From Haematospirillum sp. H4485 (GTDB taxonomy: Bacteria > Pseudomonadota > Alphaproteobacteria > Rhodospirillales > Rhodospirillaceae), in NCBI RefSeq assembly GCF_012102745.1, contig NZ_JAAVSY010000001.1, forward strand, positions 372,001-436,000: 64,000 nucleotides of DNA. Direction: 5' to 3'. Of this stretch, positions 10,766 to 19,688 are shown one piece after another. The notes beneath the pieces are model-generated. The model was not told where the DNA came from, made no database searches, and saw only the letters and a program-made list of their open reading frames with translations. Within the stretch, counting starts at the first letter, position 1. Each line of letters starts with the position of its first letter. Position numbers and translations under genes: made by a program.

Positions 10766-11221
10766 ATGACATCCCTGACTGTTGGCAAGAAGGTTCCCTA
10801 TAAAACAGCCCAGATGTTTACCCTGGTTGCAGATGTTGCCCGTTACCCTGAATTTGTTCCTTTCTGGCAGGCGGTTCGTGTAAAAAGCTCAACAGATAAA
10901 CACTACAAGGCCGAACAGATACTAAGGGCCGGTCCTTTGCGCTATAGTTTCCACACAGACACTTTTCTGGACTATCCATCGTCAATCTCCGTGCGAAGTC
11001 AGGATACACCGTTTCGCTTCATGTTTCTCGACTGGACCTTTGTGCCTGAGCCACACGAAAAATGCCTGGTAACGCTTCACGTGGATTTTGACTTCCGCTC
11101 CGGAACCTTGAACACGCTCTCCGGCCTTTTTTCCGAGTCATCAATCCAGCGTATTGTTGATGCCTTCGAGAAAAGAGCTGATGCGCTCTATGCAAAGACC
11201 GAGGCGAATACACATGCCTGA
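10766..11221 (+). CDS. RatA/COQ10-like START-domain protein
   Basis: A START/SRPBCC-fold protein of the COQ10/RatA family (151 residues). Family features are visible: an N-terminal strand with KKVPYKTAQMFTLVADV, the RYPEFVPFW motif, then W-F-P strands and a long C-terminal helix ending FEKRADALY. Mitochondrial COQ10 of this family binds ubiquinone and supports its use in respiration; the Escherichia coli homologue was described as RatA, a 50S-binding toxin. I start at ATG 10766, which follows AGAGGG at a normal distance; longer in-frame starts back to 10589 add non-family sequence. The gene overlaps rquA by 8 bases and is divergent from complex I, which favours a quinone-related role here. 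That role is inference. Confidence 0.88.
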   Translation: MTSLTVGKKVPYKTAQMFTLVADVARYPEFVPFWQAVRVKSSTDKHYKAEQILRAGPLRYSFHTDTFLDYPSSISVRSQDTPFRFMFLDWTFVPEPHEKCLVTLHVDFDFRSGTLNTLSGLFSESSIQRIVDAFEKRADALYAKTEANTHA

Positions 11222-11987
11222 TGGAAATGGGGGCCCCGTACGCGTCGCGCCAGAAGCTAATGAAGCACTTGTGCCGACCTATCTCAGGGAAACCTATGCA
11301 TGGGCCTATCTTTCACCGTTTGGCACACGCTTCTTTGATCGCCAGGCTATCGTCAACACGATCTTATGGGGCAATGCGTCGCGCCTGTGCGCGTGGGCCT
11401 GCAAGGAAATACAGCCCGGTAGCCGCATCATGCAGCCAGCGGCTGTCTACGGTAATTTCTCGCGTAAGCTGGCAGACGCTGTTGGCCCGACCGGTCTGCT
11501 TGATATACGTGATATCGCACCTGTCCAGGTACGACTTACAACGCATAAAATGCAGGACATCACGCATGCGCATGTTTATCAGCACGATGCCCGCCAGCCT
11601 TCCAAAAAGCGCTATGATTCGGTAGTATGCTTTTTTCTTCTGCATGAAGTTCCGGAGCAGGACAGGCCTTCCATTGTCAGAAACCTTCTCGAGAGCCTCA
11701 CGCCGTCAGGGCGTTGCATTTTTATAGATTACCATCGCCCTGCCCGATGGCATCCATTGCGCCCCGTTCTGTCGGCTGTTTTTCATTACCTGGAACCCTA
11801 TGCCAGCAGCATGGTCGCACATGAAATTTCCCACATATGCGCAGGGATGGAAGGCTGGTTATGGAAGAAGGAAACATGCTTTGGCGGGCTGTATCAGAAA
11901 ACAATAGCACAGCGACGCCAACTCACCCCGCAAGACATAATGAAAGAAAGCGCACCCCTTGATACCGAAAACGAAATATCCAAATGA
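11214..11987 (+). CDS. rquA: Rhodoquinone biosynthesis protein RquA
   Basis: RquA is a methyltransferase-fold enzyme that converts ubiquinone to rhodoquinone by replacing a methoxy with an amino group; published work on the family assigns S-adenosylmethionine as the amino donor. The 257-residue protein shows the family's landmarks: YLRETY at 23-28, NTILWGN at 48-54, FFLLHE at 140-145, DYHRP at 172-176 and FGGLYQK at 223-229. The usual glycine-rich motif I of ubiquinone methyltransferases is replaced by PAAVYGN (75-81), as typical of RquA and unlike UbiE/UbiG. ATG 11214 overlaps the ratA stop codon by 8 bases, so the two are probably translated together. Plain class-I methyltransferase is the alternative, but several RquA-specific blocks match. 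Confidence 0.9.
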   Translation: MPDGNGGPVRVAPEANEALVPTYLRETYAWAYLSPFGTRFFDRQAIVNTILWGNASRLCAWACKEIQPGSRIMQPAAVYGNFSRKLADAVGPTGLLDIRDIAPVQVRLTTHKMQDITHAHVYQHDARQPSKKRYDSVVCFFLLHEVPEQDRPSIVRNLLESLTPSGRCIFIDYHRPARWHPLRPVLSAVFHYLEPYASSMVAHEISHICAGMEGWLWKKETCFGGLYQKTIAQRRQLTPQDIMKESAPLDTENEISK

Positions 11988-11994
11988 AAAGCTG

Positions 11995-12210
11995 ATGCCA
12001 TCCATGACAACAGAACATGAGCTGCTTCACCGTATTGATGAGCTGGAAATCCACGTGGCGCATCTTGAAAAGACGCAGCAGGAATTGAGTGACGTTATGA
12101 CCCGTCAATGGGACGCTGTCACGCATCTTGCCAAAACGGTAAACGCCCTGCGCCACGCTCTGGAAACACTGGAGCCATCCCATGAATCACGCAAGCCTCC
12201 TCATTACTGA
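11995..12210 (+). CDS. slyX: SlyX family protein
   Basis: A 71-residue, almost wholly helical protein with heptad spacing of hydrophobic residues (LLHRIDELEIHVAHLEKTQ), predicted to form a coiled coil. Length, the repeated E-L-E-x-x-V-A-H-L-E pattern and the C-terminal proline-rich tail (SHESRKPPHY) match SlyX. The function of SlyX is not known. ATG 11995 is chosen; ATG 12004 is also possible. It begins 7 bases after rquA and closes the ratA-rquA-slyX group. SlyX is common in proteobacteria and need not relate to quinone metabolism. Confidence 0.85.
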   Translation: MPSMTTEHELLHRIDELEIHVAHLEKTQQELSDVMTRQWDAVTHLAKTVNALRHALETLEPSHESRKPPHY

Positions 12211-12274
12211 GGAGCAAAGACTATGAATCGCGATTTCGGCAGGCATCTGTCCGGCTGACTTTCAACCCGGTACA

Positions 12275-12350
12275 TGGTGGGCGGTGAGAGTTTCGAACTC
12301 CCGACATTCGCCGTGTAAAGACGACGCTCTACCAACTGAGCTAACCGCCC
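12275..12350 (-). tRNA. tRNA-Val (anticodon TAC), CCA encoded
   Basis: Read on the minus strand from 12350, the sequence folds as a complete 76-base cloverleaf. The acceptor stem GGGCGGT pairs with ACCGCCC over seven base pairs. The D-arm is GCTCAGTTGGTAGAGC. A five-pair anticodon stem holds the loop TTTACAC, with anticodon TAC reading GTA and related valine codons. The T-arm contains GTTCGAA. The 3' ACCA end is encoded in the genome. Confidence 0.97.
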
Positions 12351-12521
12351 CACCTGTGGATGCGGGGGAGTAAATAGCCCACCCGCTTCTTGTTTGCAAG
12401 AAAAGATTTCGGCCTTCCGGGCGAAAAACAAAGGTATTCTGCCGTTATTATCGTTTTCTCTCGATTGACCTGTGCTATCTATCGCCCTGCCCTTTTGGCT
12501 ATATATTTCAGGAGCGACTTT

Positions 12522-13886
12522 GTGAAGACCTGTCTGGACCTGATTGGCAACACCCCCCTGATTGAACTGATGTCTTTTGATACAAAAGGATCACGTCTTT
12601 TTGCCAAGCTGGAGAACCATAATCCCGGAGGATCCATCAAGGATCGTATCGGCCTGAGCATGGTTCGATCCTTTGAAAAAACAGGGGCTCTTAAACCTGG
12701 CGGCACTTTGGTGGAGGCTACAGCCGGAAATACCGGGCTTGGATTAGCCCTGGTGGCGGCAACCCGTGGATACCGGTTGATCTTGGTCATTCCCGACAAA
12801 ATGAGCAAAGAAAAAGTACAGCACCTGAAAGCCATGGGTGCAGAAATTGTTATGACACGCTCTGATGTGGAAAAGGGACACCCGGATTATTACCAAGAAA
12901 AGGCCGAACGCCTTGCTGCCAGCATCCCGGGCGCTGTCTATGTGAACCAGTTTGCCAATCCGGCCAACCCAGCGGTTCACGAGGAAACAACCGGTCCTGA
13001 AATCTGGGAACAGATGGAGCACAATGTTGATGCTGTTGTGTGTGGTGTTGGCTCGGGCGGCACCCTGACCGGACTGTCACGTTTTTTCAAACGAGTTAGT
13101 CCCAAGACGCGTATTGTACTGGCTGACCCACGCGGCAGTATTCTGGCAGAGTACATCCGGAGCGGCAAGATCGGACAGGCCGGAAGCTGGCTGGTCGAAG
13201 GAATAGGCGAAGATTTCCTCCCCCCCATTGCCGACCTCTCAAACGTTTCACATGCCTATACGATCGGTGACCGGGAGGCCTTTGAAACCGCACGCTCCCT
13301 GCTTCGGCATGAAGGAATACTGGGGGGATCCTCCTGCGGCGTCCTTCTGGCTGCCGCATTACGTTACATTCAGGAGCAGGACACGCCGCAGCGTGTTGTC
13401 ACCTTTGTGTGTGACAGCGGCAACAAGTACCTGTCAAAAATGTTCAATGACCAATGGATGGATGAACACGGCTTCCTGGACCGCTTGAAGCACGGTGACC
13501 TGCGTGACTTGATCAGTCGCAGTCACCAACGTGGAGAAACCATCACCGTTGGCCCGGATGACACGTTGAAAACAGGCTGTAACCGGATGAAGCAAGCCGA
13601 CGTGTCCCAATTGCCCGTCTTGTCAGGCGACCGGCTTGTTGGCGTACTGGATGAGTCCGATATCCTTCTCGCAGCCTTGGATGATCCGGATACTTTGGCC
13701 GACACTGTATCCTCGGCGATGACAAAAAATCCGGAAACCGTTCTGCCCTCTGCCACCCTCAGGGATCTGGTGCGCCTGTTCAACCATAACCGTGCTGCGT
13801 TGATCGTCGGGTCTGATGGGACCTTCCATGGCCTGATTACCCGCATAGACCTGATCACACACCTGCGCAATCGGCTTGACACCTGA
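12522..13886 (+). CDS. Cystathionine beta-synthase with C-terminal CBS domain pair
   Basis: A PLP-dependent enzyme that condenses serine and homocysteine to cystathionine, the first step of reverse transsulfuration. The catalytic fold spans about residues 1-320. The PLP lysine is K40 in NPGGSIKDR, the phosphate loop is TAGNTGLGLAL, and GVGSGGTLTG binds the cofactor phosphate. From about residue 340 there are two CBS motifs (VSQLPVL..GVLDESD and RAALIVG..GLITRID), as in eukaryotic-type enzymes, which may sense adenosyl compounds. The start GTG 12522 has GGAG 7 bases upstream; the reading frame stays open to 12390, but that part is not family-like. Cysteine synthase is the alternative; the CBS tail and the neighbour favour beta-synthase. 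Confidence 0.88.
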   Translation: MKTCLDLIGNTPLIELMSFDTKGSRLFAKLENHNPGGSIKDRIGLSMVRSFEKTGALKPGGTLVEATAGNTGLGLALVAATRGYRLILVIPDKMSKEKVQHLKAMGAEIVMTRSDVEKGHPDYYQEKAERLAASIPGAVYVNQFANPANPAVHEETTGPEIWEQMEHNVDAVVCGVGSGGTLTGLSRFFKRVSPKTRIVLADPRGSILAEYIRSGKIGQAGSWLVEGIGEDFLPPIADLSNVSHAYTIGDREAFETARSLLRHEGILGGSSCGVLLAAALRYIQEQDTPQRVVTFVCDSGNKYLSKMFNDQWMDEHGFLDRLKHGDLRDLISRSHQRGETITVGPDDTLKTGCNRMKQADVSQLPVLSGDRLVGVLDESDILLAALDDPDTLADTVSSAMTKNPETVLPSATLRDLVRLFNHNRAALIVGSDGTFHGLITRIDLITHLRNRLDT

Positions 13887-13908
13887 TCCGCTGACGGAGC
13901 CTTTCCCA

Positions 13909-15099
13909 ATGTCCTCCCACTCTTCAAAACATTCCAGGGGCTTTTCCACACGTGCCGTGCACGCTGGACAGGCCCCTGACCCCTCGACCGGGGCCGTTAT
14001 GACCCCGATTTATGCTACCTCCACCTATGCCCAGAGCAGCCCGGGGCAACACACCGGTTGGGAATATTCAAGATCCGGCAACCCGACACGGCGTGCCTTT
14101 GAAGATTGCCTTGCCAGTCTGGAATCCGGTGCCCGCGGCTTTGCCTTTGCATCCGGCTTGGCGGCAGAAGCAGCCATTCTTGACCTTCTTGACCCCGGCG
14201 CACACATTATTGCTGTTGATGATTTGTATGGAGGAACATACCGCCTGTTCGAGCGCGTTCGCAAACGTACGCAGCATATCGGGGTTTCGTATGTTCCTGC
14301 TGATAACATCGATGCCCTGCGGGATGCGATCCAGACTGATACCAGAATGATCTGGGTTGAAACACCGACCAACCCCCTGATGAAAATCGCTGATCTGGCT
14401 GCCATTGGAACCCTTGGGCGCAAGCATGGTATCCTGACTGTTGCCGACAACACGTTTGCTTCACCAGCCCTGCAGCGCCCGCTGGAACTGGGCTTTGATC
14501 TAGTTGTGCACTCTGTCACCAAGTACCTGAACGGACATTCTGACATGGTTGGGGGAGCCGTTGTAACCTCGTCGGACGCACCAGAACTTTCAGAACGGCT
14601 TGAATTTCTGCAAAATGCATCGGGTGCTATTTTGTCCCCCTTTGACAGCTTCCTGGCCCTGAGGGGCTTGAAGACGCTTCCCTTGCGGATGGAGCGTCAC
14701 TGCCGCAGCGCTATGACCTTGGCTACCTTCCTGTCAGGACACAAGCTTGTTGACCACGTCTGGTACCCCGGCCTTCCCGGACATGCCGGACACAGCGTTG
14801 CACAACGGCAAATGACAGGCGGGTTCGGGGGCATGATTTCCATCCGCCTGAACACAGATCTGGCTGGAACCAAGCGTTTCCTGGAAGCGCTGGAAGTCTT
14901 TACCTTGGCTGAATCCCTCGGTGGTGTTGAAAGCTTGGTCAATCATCCGGCCTTGATGACTCATGCCAGCTTGGGGGAAGAGCGCAGGCAGACATTGGGG
15001 ATTACAGACAGCGTTGTCAGGCTGTCGGTCGGGGTAGAAGATCCGGATGATCTGATCGCAGACTTGGAACAGGCATTGACCACCATCAATCCGGCCTGA
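13909..15099 (+). CDS. Cystathionine gamma-lyase / gamma-synthase family (trans-sulfuration, PLP)
   Basis: A Cys/Met-metabolism PLP enzyme of 396 residues. Family motifs are the PLP-lysine block HSVTKYLNGHSDMVGG near residue 200, EYSRSGNPTR near residue 50, FASGLAA, VVWVETPTNP-like MIWVETPTNPLMKI and the C-terminal ESLGGVESLVNHPALMTHAS. ATG 13909 has GGAG upstream and lies 22 bases after the cystathionine beta-synthase stop. With that partner the likely reaction is cleavage of cystathionine to cysteine (reverse transsulfuration). Gamma-synthase and gamma-lyase cannot be separated reliably by eye. Confidence 0.88.
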   Translation: MSSHSSKHSRGFSTRAVHAGQAPDPSTGAVMTPIYATSTYAQSSPGQHTGWEYSRSGNPTRRAFEDCLASLESGARGFAFASGLAAEAAILDLLDPGAHIIAVDDLYGGTYRLFERVRKRTQHIGVSYVPADNIDALRDAIQTDTRMIWVETPTNPLMKIADLAAIGTLGRKHGILTVADNTFASPALQRPLELGFDLVVHSVTKYLNGHSDMVGGAVVTSSDAPELSERLEFLQNASGAILSPFDSFLALRGLKTLPLRMERHCRSAMTLATFLSGHKLVDHVWYPGLPGHAGHSVAQRQMTGGFGGMISIRLNTDLAGTKRFLEALEVFTLAESLGGVESLVNHPALMTHASLGEERRQTLGITDSVVRLSVGVEDPDDLIADLEQALTTINPA

Positions 15100-15108
15100 A
15101 ACAAAGAA

Positions 15109-15139
15109 GGCTGCATCTGACTTCCGGATGCAGCCTTTT
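15109..15139. terminator. Rho-independent terminator between convergent genes
   Basis: A perfect nine-base stem, GGCTGCATC (15109-15117) and GATGCAGCC (15127-15135), with a nine-base loop, is followed by TTTTCT on the plus strand. It lies just after the transsulfuration pair. The minus strand has only a short T-poor tail, so it serves mainly the plus strand. Confidence 0.85.
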
Positions 15140-15142
15140 CTC

Positions 15143-15631
15143 TTACCCCTTGTCGCGCATCAGCCTTTGCTTCTGGCGGTTCCAGTCTCTTTCCTTGACC
15201 GTTTCGCGCTTGTCTCCCTTCTTCTTGCCGCTACCCAAGCCAAGCTGAAGTTTGGCAATGCCACGATCATTGAAGTACAAGGACATCGGGACCAAAGACA
15301 TGCCTTGCCGTGCCAAGGCTGCAAGAAGACGCCGCGCCTCCTTGCGATGCAAAAGAAGCTTACGGGGACGCCTTGTTTCATGCGAGAAGGGGGACTTGGA
15401 CTGATATTCGGGGATATAGGCGTTGTAAAGCCAGACATCGATCCCATCGCCCATACGCCCTGCATAGGCCTCGGTAATATTACAATGCCCGTGTCGCAAG
15501 GATTTTACCTCGGTACCGGTCAAGACAATGCCGGCTTCAAAGGTATCACTGATCGCATAATCAAAACGTGCACGACGGTTCTGAGCAACAGGCCCCTTGC
15601 TGATGAGGCCATTCCCGGAAGGCTTTGACAT
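15143..15631 (-). CDS. smpB: SsrA-binding protein SmpB
   Basis: SmpB binds tmRNA and delivers it to stalled ribosomes for trans-translation. It has 162 residues. The core contains [20 protein letters not shown], the GTEVKSLR motif, the [11 protein letters not shown] block and the C-terminal basic tail [19 protein letters not shown] that enters the ribosomal mRNA channel. ATG 15631 ([11 protein letters not shown]) starts one base after the dapA stop, so the pair forms an operon. Tail and core are intact. Confidence 0.97.
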   Translation of the reverse strand: MSKPSGNGLISKGPVAQNRRARFDYAISDTFEAGIVLTGTEVKSLRHGHCNITEAYAGRMGDGIDVWLYNAYIPEYQSKSPFSHETRRPRKLLLHRKEARRLLAALARQGMSLVPMSLYFNDRGIAKLQLGLGSGKKKGDKRETVKERDWNRQKQRLMRDKG

Positions 15632-15632
15632 A

Positions 15633-16520
15633 TCAGGAAACAGCCTCCAGAAGGCCGGCATCCGTCATCGCGGCGCGTACACGTTCCCGGGCATTCTGAC
15701 TGGCTGGAACCAAGGGAAGACGAACACGGTCCAAACAATGCCCCATCAGGCTGGCAGCATACTTGACCGGGGCCGGATTGGTTTCACAAAACAGAGCATT
15801 GTGTAACGGGACGAGACGATCGCGCAAGGTACTCACCTTTTCCATGCTTCCCTCTTCCCAAGCGCGGTGCAAGTCAGCACACAGGCGGGGAGCAATATTT
15901 GAAGTTACGGATATACAGCCATGCCCACCCTGGGCCAGAAAGGCAACCGATGTATGGTCATCCCCGGAGAACTGGCAAAAACTGTCACCAAGGGCAAGAC
16001 GCAGCTGCGACGGACGCGACAAGTCAGCCGTGGCATCCTTGATACCAGCTATTCTCGGCAACTCGGCAAGACGCTTCATCGTGTCCAGTGATATGTCCAC
16101 AACGCTCCGCCCGGGGATATTATAAATAAACACAGGCAGATTACAGGAATCGTGTATGGCCTTGTAGTGTTGGTACAGTCCTTCCTGTGTGGGCTTGTTA
16201 TAGTAGGGCGTTACAACCATAACTGCGTTGGCACCAACCTGTTCTGCGTACTGTGTGCGCTCTATGGATTCGGCGGTACAATTGGTGCCCGATCCAGCCA
16301 TGATGACAGCACGGCCAGAAGCCGCCTCGACACACAATCTCAGAAGTCTTTTGTATTCATCTGGGCTGAGTACTGGCGTCTCCCCCGTTGTTCCCGCAGG
16401 AACAAGGCCATTGGTACCTTCGTTGATTTGCCACACGACAAAGTCCTGGAAGGCCCGCTCGTCAACAGACCCATCCGCAGAAAATGGCGTAATCAGGGCT
16501 GTAAAAGACCCGCTGTACAT
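15633..16520 (-). CDS. dapA: 4-hydroxy-tetrahydrodipicolinate synthase
   Basis: DapA condenses pyruvate with aspartate semialdehyde in lysine and meso-diaminopimelate synthesis. ATG 16520 ([13 protein letters not shown]) gives 295 residues, the normal length. The (beta/alpha)8 family motifs are seen: [35 protein letters not shown], and the Schiff-base lysine in [10 protein letters not shown] near residue 162. It is followed directly by smpB and is divergent from the lytic transglycosylase gene. An upstream in-frame extension lacks family resemblance. Confidence 0.97.
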   Translation of the reverse strand: MYSGSFTALITPFSADGSVDERAFQDFVVWQINEGTNGLVPAGTTGETPVLSPDEYKRLLRLCVEAASGRAVIMAGSGTNCTAESIERTQYAEQVGANAVMVVTPYYNKPTQEGLYQHYKAIHDSCNLPVFIYNIPGRSVVDISLDTMKRLAELPRIAGIKDATADLSRPSQLRLALGDSFCQFSGDDHTSVAFLAQGGHGCISVTSNIAPRLCADLHRAWEEGSMEKVSTLRDRLVPLHNALFCETNPAPVKYAASLMGHCLDRVRLPLVPASQNARERVRAAMTDAGLLEAVS

Positions 16521-16770
16521 GGTTGGCTCCGTCAGGCATGGTTTGTTCGGGCACATCAAAGGCCCCAAGCCAAGGCAAGACAATAACGATCCATCAATCC
16601 AGGGGCAAGCATTCCTGGACCATGAATTCTGCGAAAACAAGAAACATATAGTATGTTGCTGTCATTCAAATTCCATATGCCACAGTACGCCCTATCTGCT
16701 ATACAGCCAAAAGTATAGAGTTGTTCCGGAAAGCAGGGCATACCCTGCAAACTTGGGGGCAAGCCGAGCG

Positions 16771-18756
16771 TTGCTGATCTTGCGGGATATACGGAACTCC
16801 GTCGCGGTTCTGGCTTTTGTTGCCGGGTTGCAGGTATCAACCTCGTCAGCCTTGGCATCCGTTCATTTCAGTGGGTTGAACGCTGAGGATCAGGTTCTGT
16901 ATACACGGGCCTTGTCGGATGCGGATTCTGACCGATGGGATGATGCCCTGCGCAATGGACAGCTTGCCGACAACCCGGTGCTTGTGAACTATCTCAGGTG
17001 GCGCTGGCTCACTGATAACGACAGCGCCCCAAACTTTTCCGATGTCCGCGACTTCATCGCAAAATATCCAGACTGGCCCATGATGTCGGTCCTGCAGCGC
17101 AAGGCTGAGGAGCGAATGACAGGCGATGAGGACCCAGAAGATCTCCTCGAATGGTTTCGAGCTTGGCCACCACGGACAGGGCGTGGTCGTATGTTTATGG
17201 CCGAAGCCCTTCTGGCCACAGGCAGGAAAGGCGAAGCCGAGGAGTTAATCCGTGACACATGGATCAGTTACGGACTGGCACGGAGCGATGAAAACCGCCT
17301 GCTCGCCCGGTTCGGGAAGTGGCTTCGAAATCAGGACCACAGAAAACGTCTTGATGAGCGCCTGTGGGCCGGGGATCTTGGCGATGCCCGTTTCCTTTTG
17401 AAGGAGCAACGGGTCGATGCCGATACCCGCACGGTTGCCTTGGCCCGCATCGCACTGCAGGAACGCTCTGGTGCCGCAGACAAGCTTGTCCGTAACGTTC
17501 CCCGCAACCGCGCTGACGACCCGGGCTTTGTCTTTGACCGCATGGTGTTCCGACGCCAGAAAAACTTGGAAGAGTCTGCTGCCGAACTTCTTGGTCACCC
17601 CTCTGCGGACAAGGGAAAACCGGATCTATGGGCAAAAGAGAGACTGGTTCTGGCCAGAGCGATGCTCGACAAGGGAAATTATCGCAGGGCCTATGACATG
17701 GCTCGTAGGCATGCCATTCAAGGTGGAGCCGTCTACGCAGATCTAGAGTGGCTGGCCGGGTGGATTGCCCTGCGCTTTCTCGATCGCCCCAAAATGGCCC
17801 TGCCCCATTTTCGCAATGTTGCGTCTGCCGTCAGCTTTCCTATCAGCGTTGCCCGGGCTCACTACTGGATCGGGAGAACCTTGGAAACGCTTGGTGACAG
17901 CGCAGAAGCAAAGAAAGCCTATCTTCGGGCTGCCGACGAACCGACAACGTTCTACGGTCAACTAGCTGCCGAGCGTACGGGCACCATACCGTCACTGCCT
18001 CCCGCGCCACGGGCTTCTGGCGACGAGAAGGAAACCGCCAGCGCACGGTCGCTGACCCTTACAGCCTTGGCCCTGGCCTCCCTAGGACGGCAGCAAGAGA
18101 TGATGCCGTTCCTTATTCGCCTGATCGAAGATGCCAAAACACCAGGAGAGCGGGCCATTGCCCTGAACATCGCACGCGAAGCCGGGACAGAGGCCGGCGT
18201 TGCGATCGCGCGCCGTGCAGCCCAAAAAGGGCATCACGACCTGAATACGGCATATCCTCTGCCGGATTTTACGTTACCTGATGGGCCGGAAAAGGCTTTG
18301 ATTCTTGCTGTTATTCGCCAAGAAAGTAACTTTGGTACCGGCGCAATCAGTGCGGCCGGTGCCCGCGGTTTGATGCAGTTAATGCCCGCCACAGCCAAAG
18401 CTGTGGCCAAGCAGCGCGGCGTGTCCATGAAAGGCAGCGAGGTGCTGAACCGGAACCCGGATCTGAACGTCTCATTGGGGTCACATTACCTCTCGACGCT
18501 TTTACGGCGCTTCGATGGGTCCTATGCCATGGCCATTGCAGCCTATAACGCAGGTCCAGGACGCCCTGCCCGCTGGGCCCGTGAGTACGGAGACCCCCGC
18601 ACCCGAGAAATTGACATGCTTGACTGGATCGAACGCATTCCGTTCCCTGAAACGCGTAACTATGTGCAAAGGGTTATGGAAGCTGTCGCTGTTTATCGCT
18701 ATCGTCTGGGATACACTCAGGACGCCTTCCGGATCGGCCGTGACTTAGGAAGCTGA
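16771..18756 (+). CDS. Soluble lytic murein transglycosylase (Slt family)
   Basis: A periplasmic enzyme that cleaves peptidoglycan glycan strands to form anhydromuropeptides. The first 420 or so residues are a superhelical alpha-repeat region. The C-terminal lysozyme-like domain has the catalytic glutamate in VIRQESNFGTGAIS, then GARGLMQLMPATA and AIAAYNAGPGRPARW. No ATG with a ribosome site fits: the nearest in-frame ATG lies in the dapA promoter region. TTG 16771 would give LLILRDIRNSVAVLAFVAGL with a signal peptide cut after SSALA, and is my choice; TTG 16753 and TTG 16780 are equally in frame. Product certain, start uncertain. Confidence 0.88.
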   Translation: MLILRDIRNSVAVLAFVAGLQVSTSSALASVHFSGLNAEDQVLYTRALSDADSDRWDDALRNGQLADNPVLVNYLRWRWLTDNDSAPNFSDVRDFIAKYPDWPMMSVLQRKAEERMTGDEDPEDLLEWFRAWPPRTGRGRMFMAEALLATGRKGEAEELIRDTWISYGLARSDENRLLARFGKWLRNQDHRKRLDERLWAGDLGDARFLLKEQRVDADTRTVALARIALQERSGAADKLVRNVPRNRADDPGFVFDRMVFRRQKNLEESAAELLGHPSADKGKPDLWAKERLVLARAMLDKGNYRRAYDMARRHAIQGGAVYADLEWLAGWIALRFLDRPKMALPHFRNVASAVSFPISVARAHYWIGRTLETLGDSAEAKKAYLRAADEPTTFYGQLAAERTGTIPSLPPAPRASGDEKETASARSLTLTALALASLGRQQEMMPFLIRLIEDAKTPGERAIALNIAREAGTEAGVAIARRAAQKGHHDLNTAYPLPDFTLPDGPEKALILAVIRQESNFGTGAISAAGARGLMQLMPATAKAVAKQRGVSMKGSEVLNRNPDLNVSLGSHYLSTLLRRFDGSYAMAIAAYNAGPGRPARWAREYGDPRTREIDMLDWIERIPFPETRNYVQRVMEAVAVYRYRLGYTQDAFRIGRDLGS

Positions 18757-18769
18757 TGACCGTGGTAAT

Positions 18770-19624
18770 TCACAGTATTGAGAAAATCCATTTTGTTACA
18801 AGCCTGATCTGATCTTCCTCCATAAGAGATGGCGCATGGCCGCATTCTTTGACTTCAATCACGCTGGTACCGGGCCGCATGCCCATGCGGTTCGCTGTTT
18901 CACGGGATAAAAGACTGGATCGTTCCCCTCGCAGAACCAACACGGGTATTGTAAGGCTTTCCCATACGGGCCATAAATCAACATCCTGACCGGCTGCAGC
19001 CCGCAATGGAAGCCCAATAGCCGGATCATAATGAAAACGAAATCCCCCACCCTCTGAATCCGACTTGAGAGAAGATCGCACAAAGTGATCTTGGCGGGAT
19101 TCCGGGATCGGACCAAAATCTGCATACCGATCAAGGATCTGTGCTTTTGCGTCAGAATAATCAGGAAAGAGGGGAGTGTCTCCTACATAATTGCGGATAC
19201 TCTCTAATGACGCATCGGAAATAAATGGCCCCACATCATTCATGACAAGGTATTGAACAGGTGATCCGGAAAGGGCAGCCAACAACATACCGATAAGCCC
19301 ACCCATGGATGTTCCAATCCATAGGGTAGGAGGAGAACCAAAGCGGGATATCAACGTTGTCATATCAGACAGATAACCCGGATAAGCATAACCAGCAGAA
19401 TCTGCCAGCCAGTCGGATTGACCTCGGCCCAGAATATCTGGACACACAACGTGATAACGGGGTGTCAACGCGCGAGCCAGAAAATCGAAATCTCTCCCGG
19501 AGCGCGTCAATCCATGTGCGCAGACAACAAGTGGATGCTCTGACGGTCCCCACTCGACCCAAGCCATACGCCGAAAACCCTCCGGTCGCAGGCACAAAGT
19601 ACTTCCTGACTGCGGTTCAGGCAT
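18770..19624 (-). CDS. Alpha/beta hydrolase fold protein
   Basis: A 284-residue cytosolic alpha/beta hydrolase. It shows the oxyanion motif CAHGLTRSGRDFD, the DILGRGQSDW block, the nucleophile elbow GTSMGG with the catalytic serine near residue 108, an acid in LVLRGERSSLL and the histidine in ECGHAPSL close to the C-terminus. There is no signal peptide. ATG 19624 has AGGAG upstream. The substrate cannot be inferred; related proteins include esterases and C-C bond hydrolases. It converges on the lytic transglycosylase gene with a 13-base gap. Confidence 0.85.
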   Translation of the reverse strand: MPEPQSGSTLCLRPEGFRRMAWVEWGPSEHPLVVCAHGLTRSGRDFDFLARALTPRYHVVCPDILGRGQSDWLADSAGYAYPGYLSDMTTLISRFGSPPTLWIGTSMGGLIGMLLAALSGSPVQYLVMNDVGPFISDASLESIRNYVGDTPLFPDYSDAKAQILDRYADFGPIPESRQDHFVRSSLKSDSEGGGFRFHYDPAIGLPLRAAAGQDVDLWPVWESLTIPVLVLRGERSSLLSRETANRMGMRPGTSVIEVKECGHAPSLMEEDQIRLVTKWIFSIL

Positions 19625-19688
19625 TTGGGCATCTCCTGAACAGAGAGTGGCGCTGATATACTACGGGGAAGCAGGACGCAGCAGCGAG

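Noticed and set aside
12223-12258. Mini open frame of 11 codons (MNRDFGRHLSG) with GAGGAG upstream, right after slyX
   Set aside because: The ribosome-like site overlaps the slyX stop and the peptide is too short to judge. There is no hairpin or codon pattern to suggest a leader.
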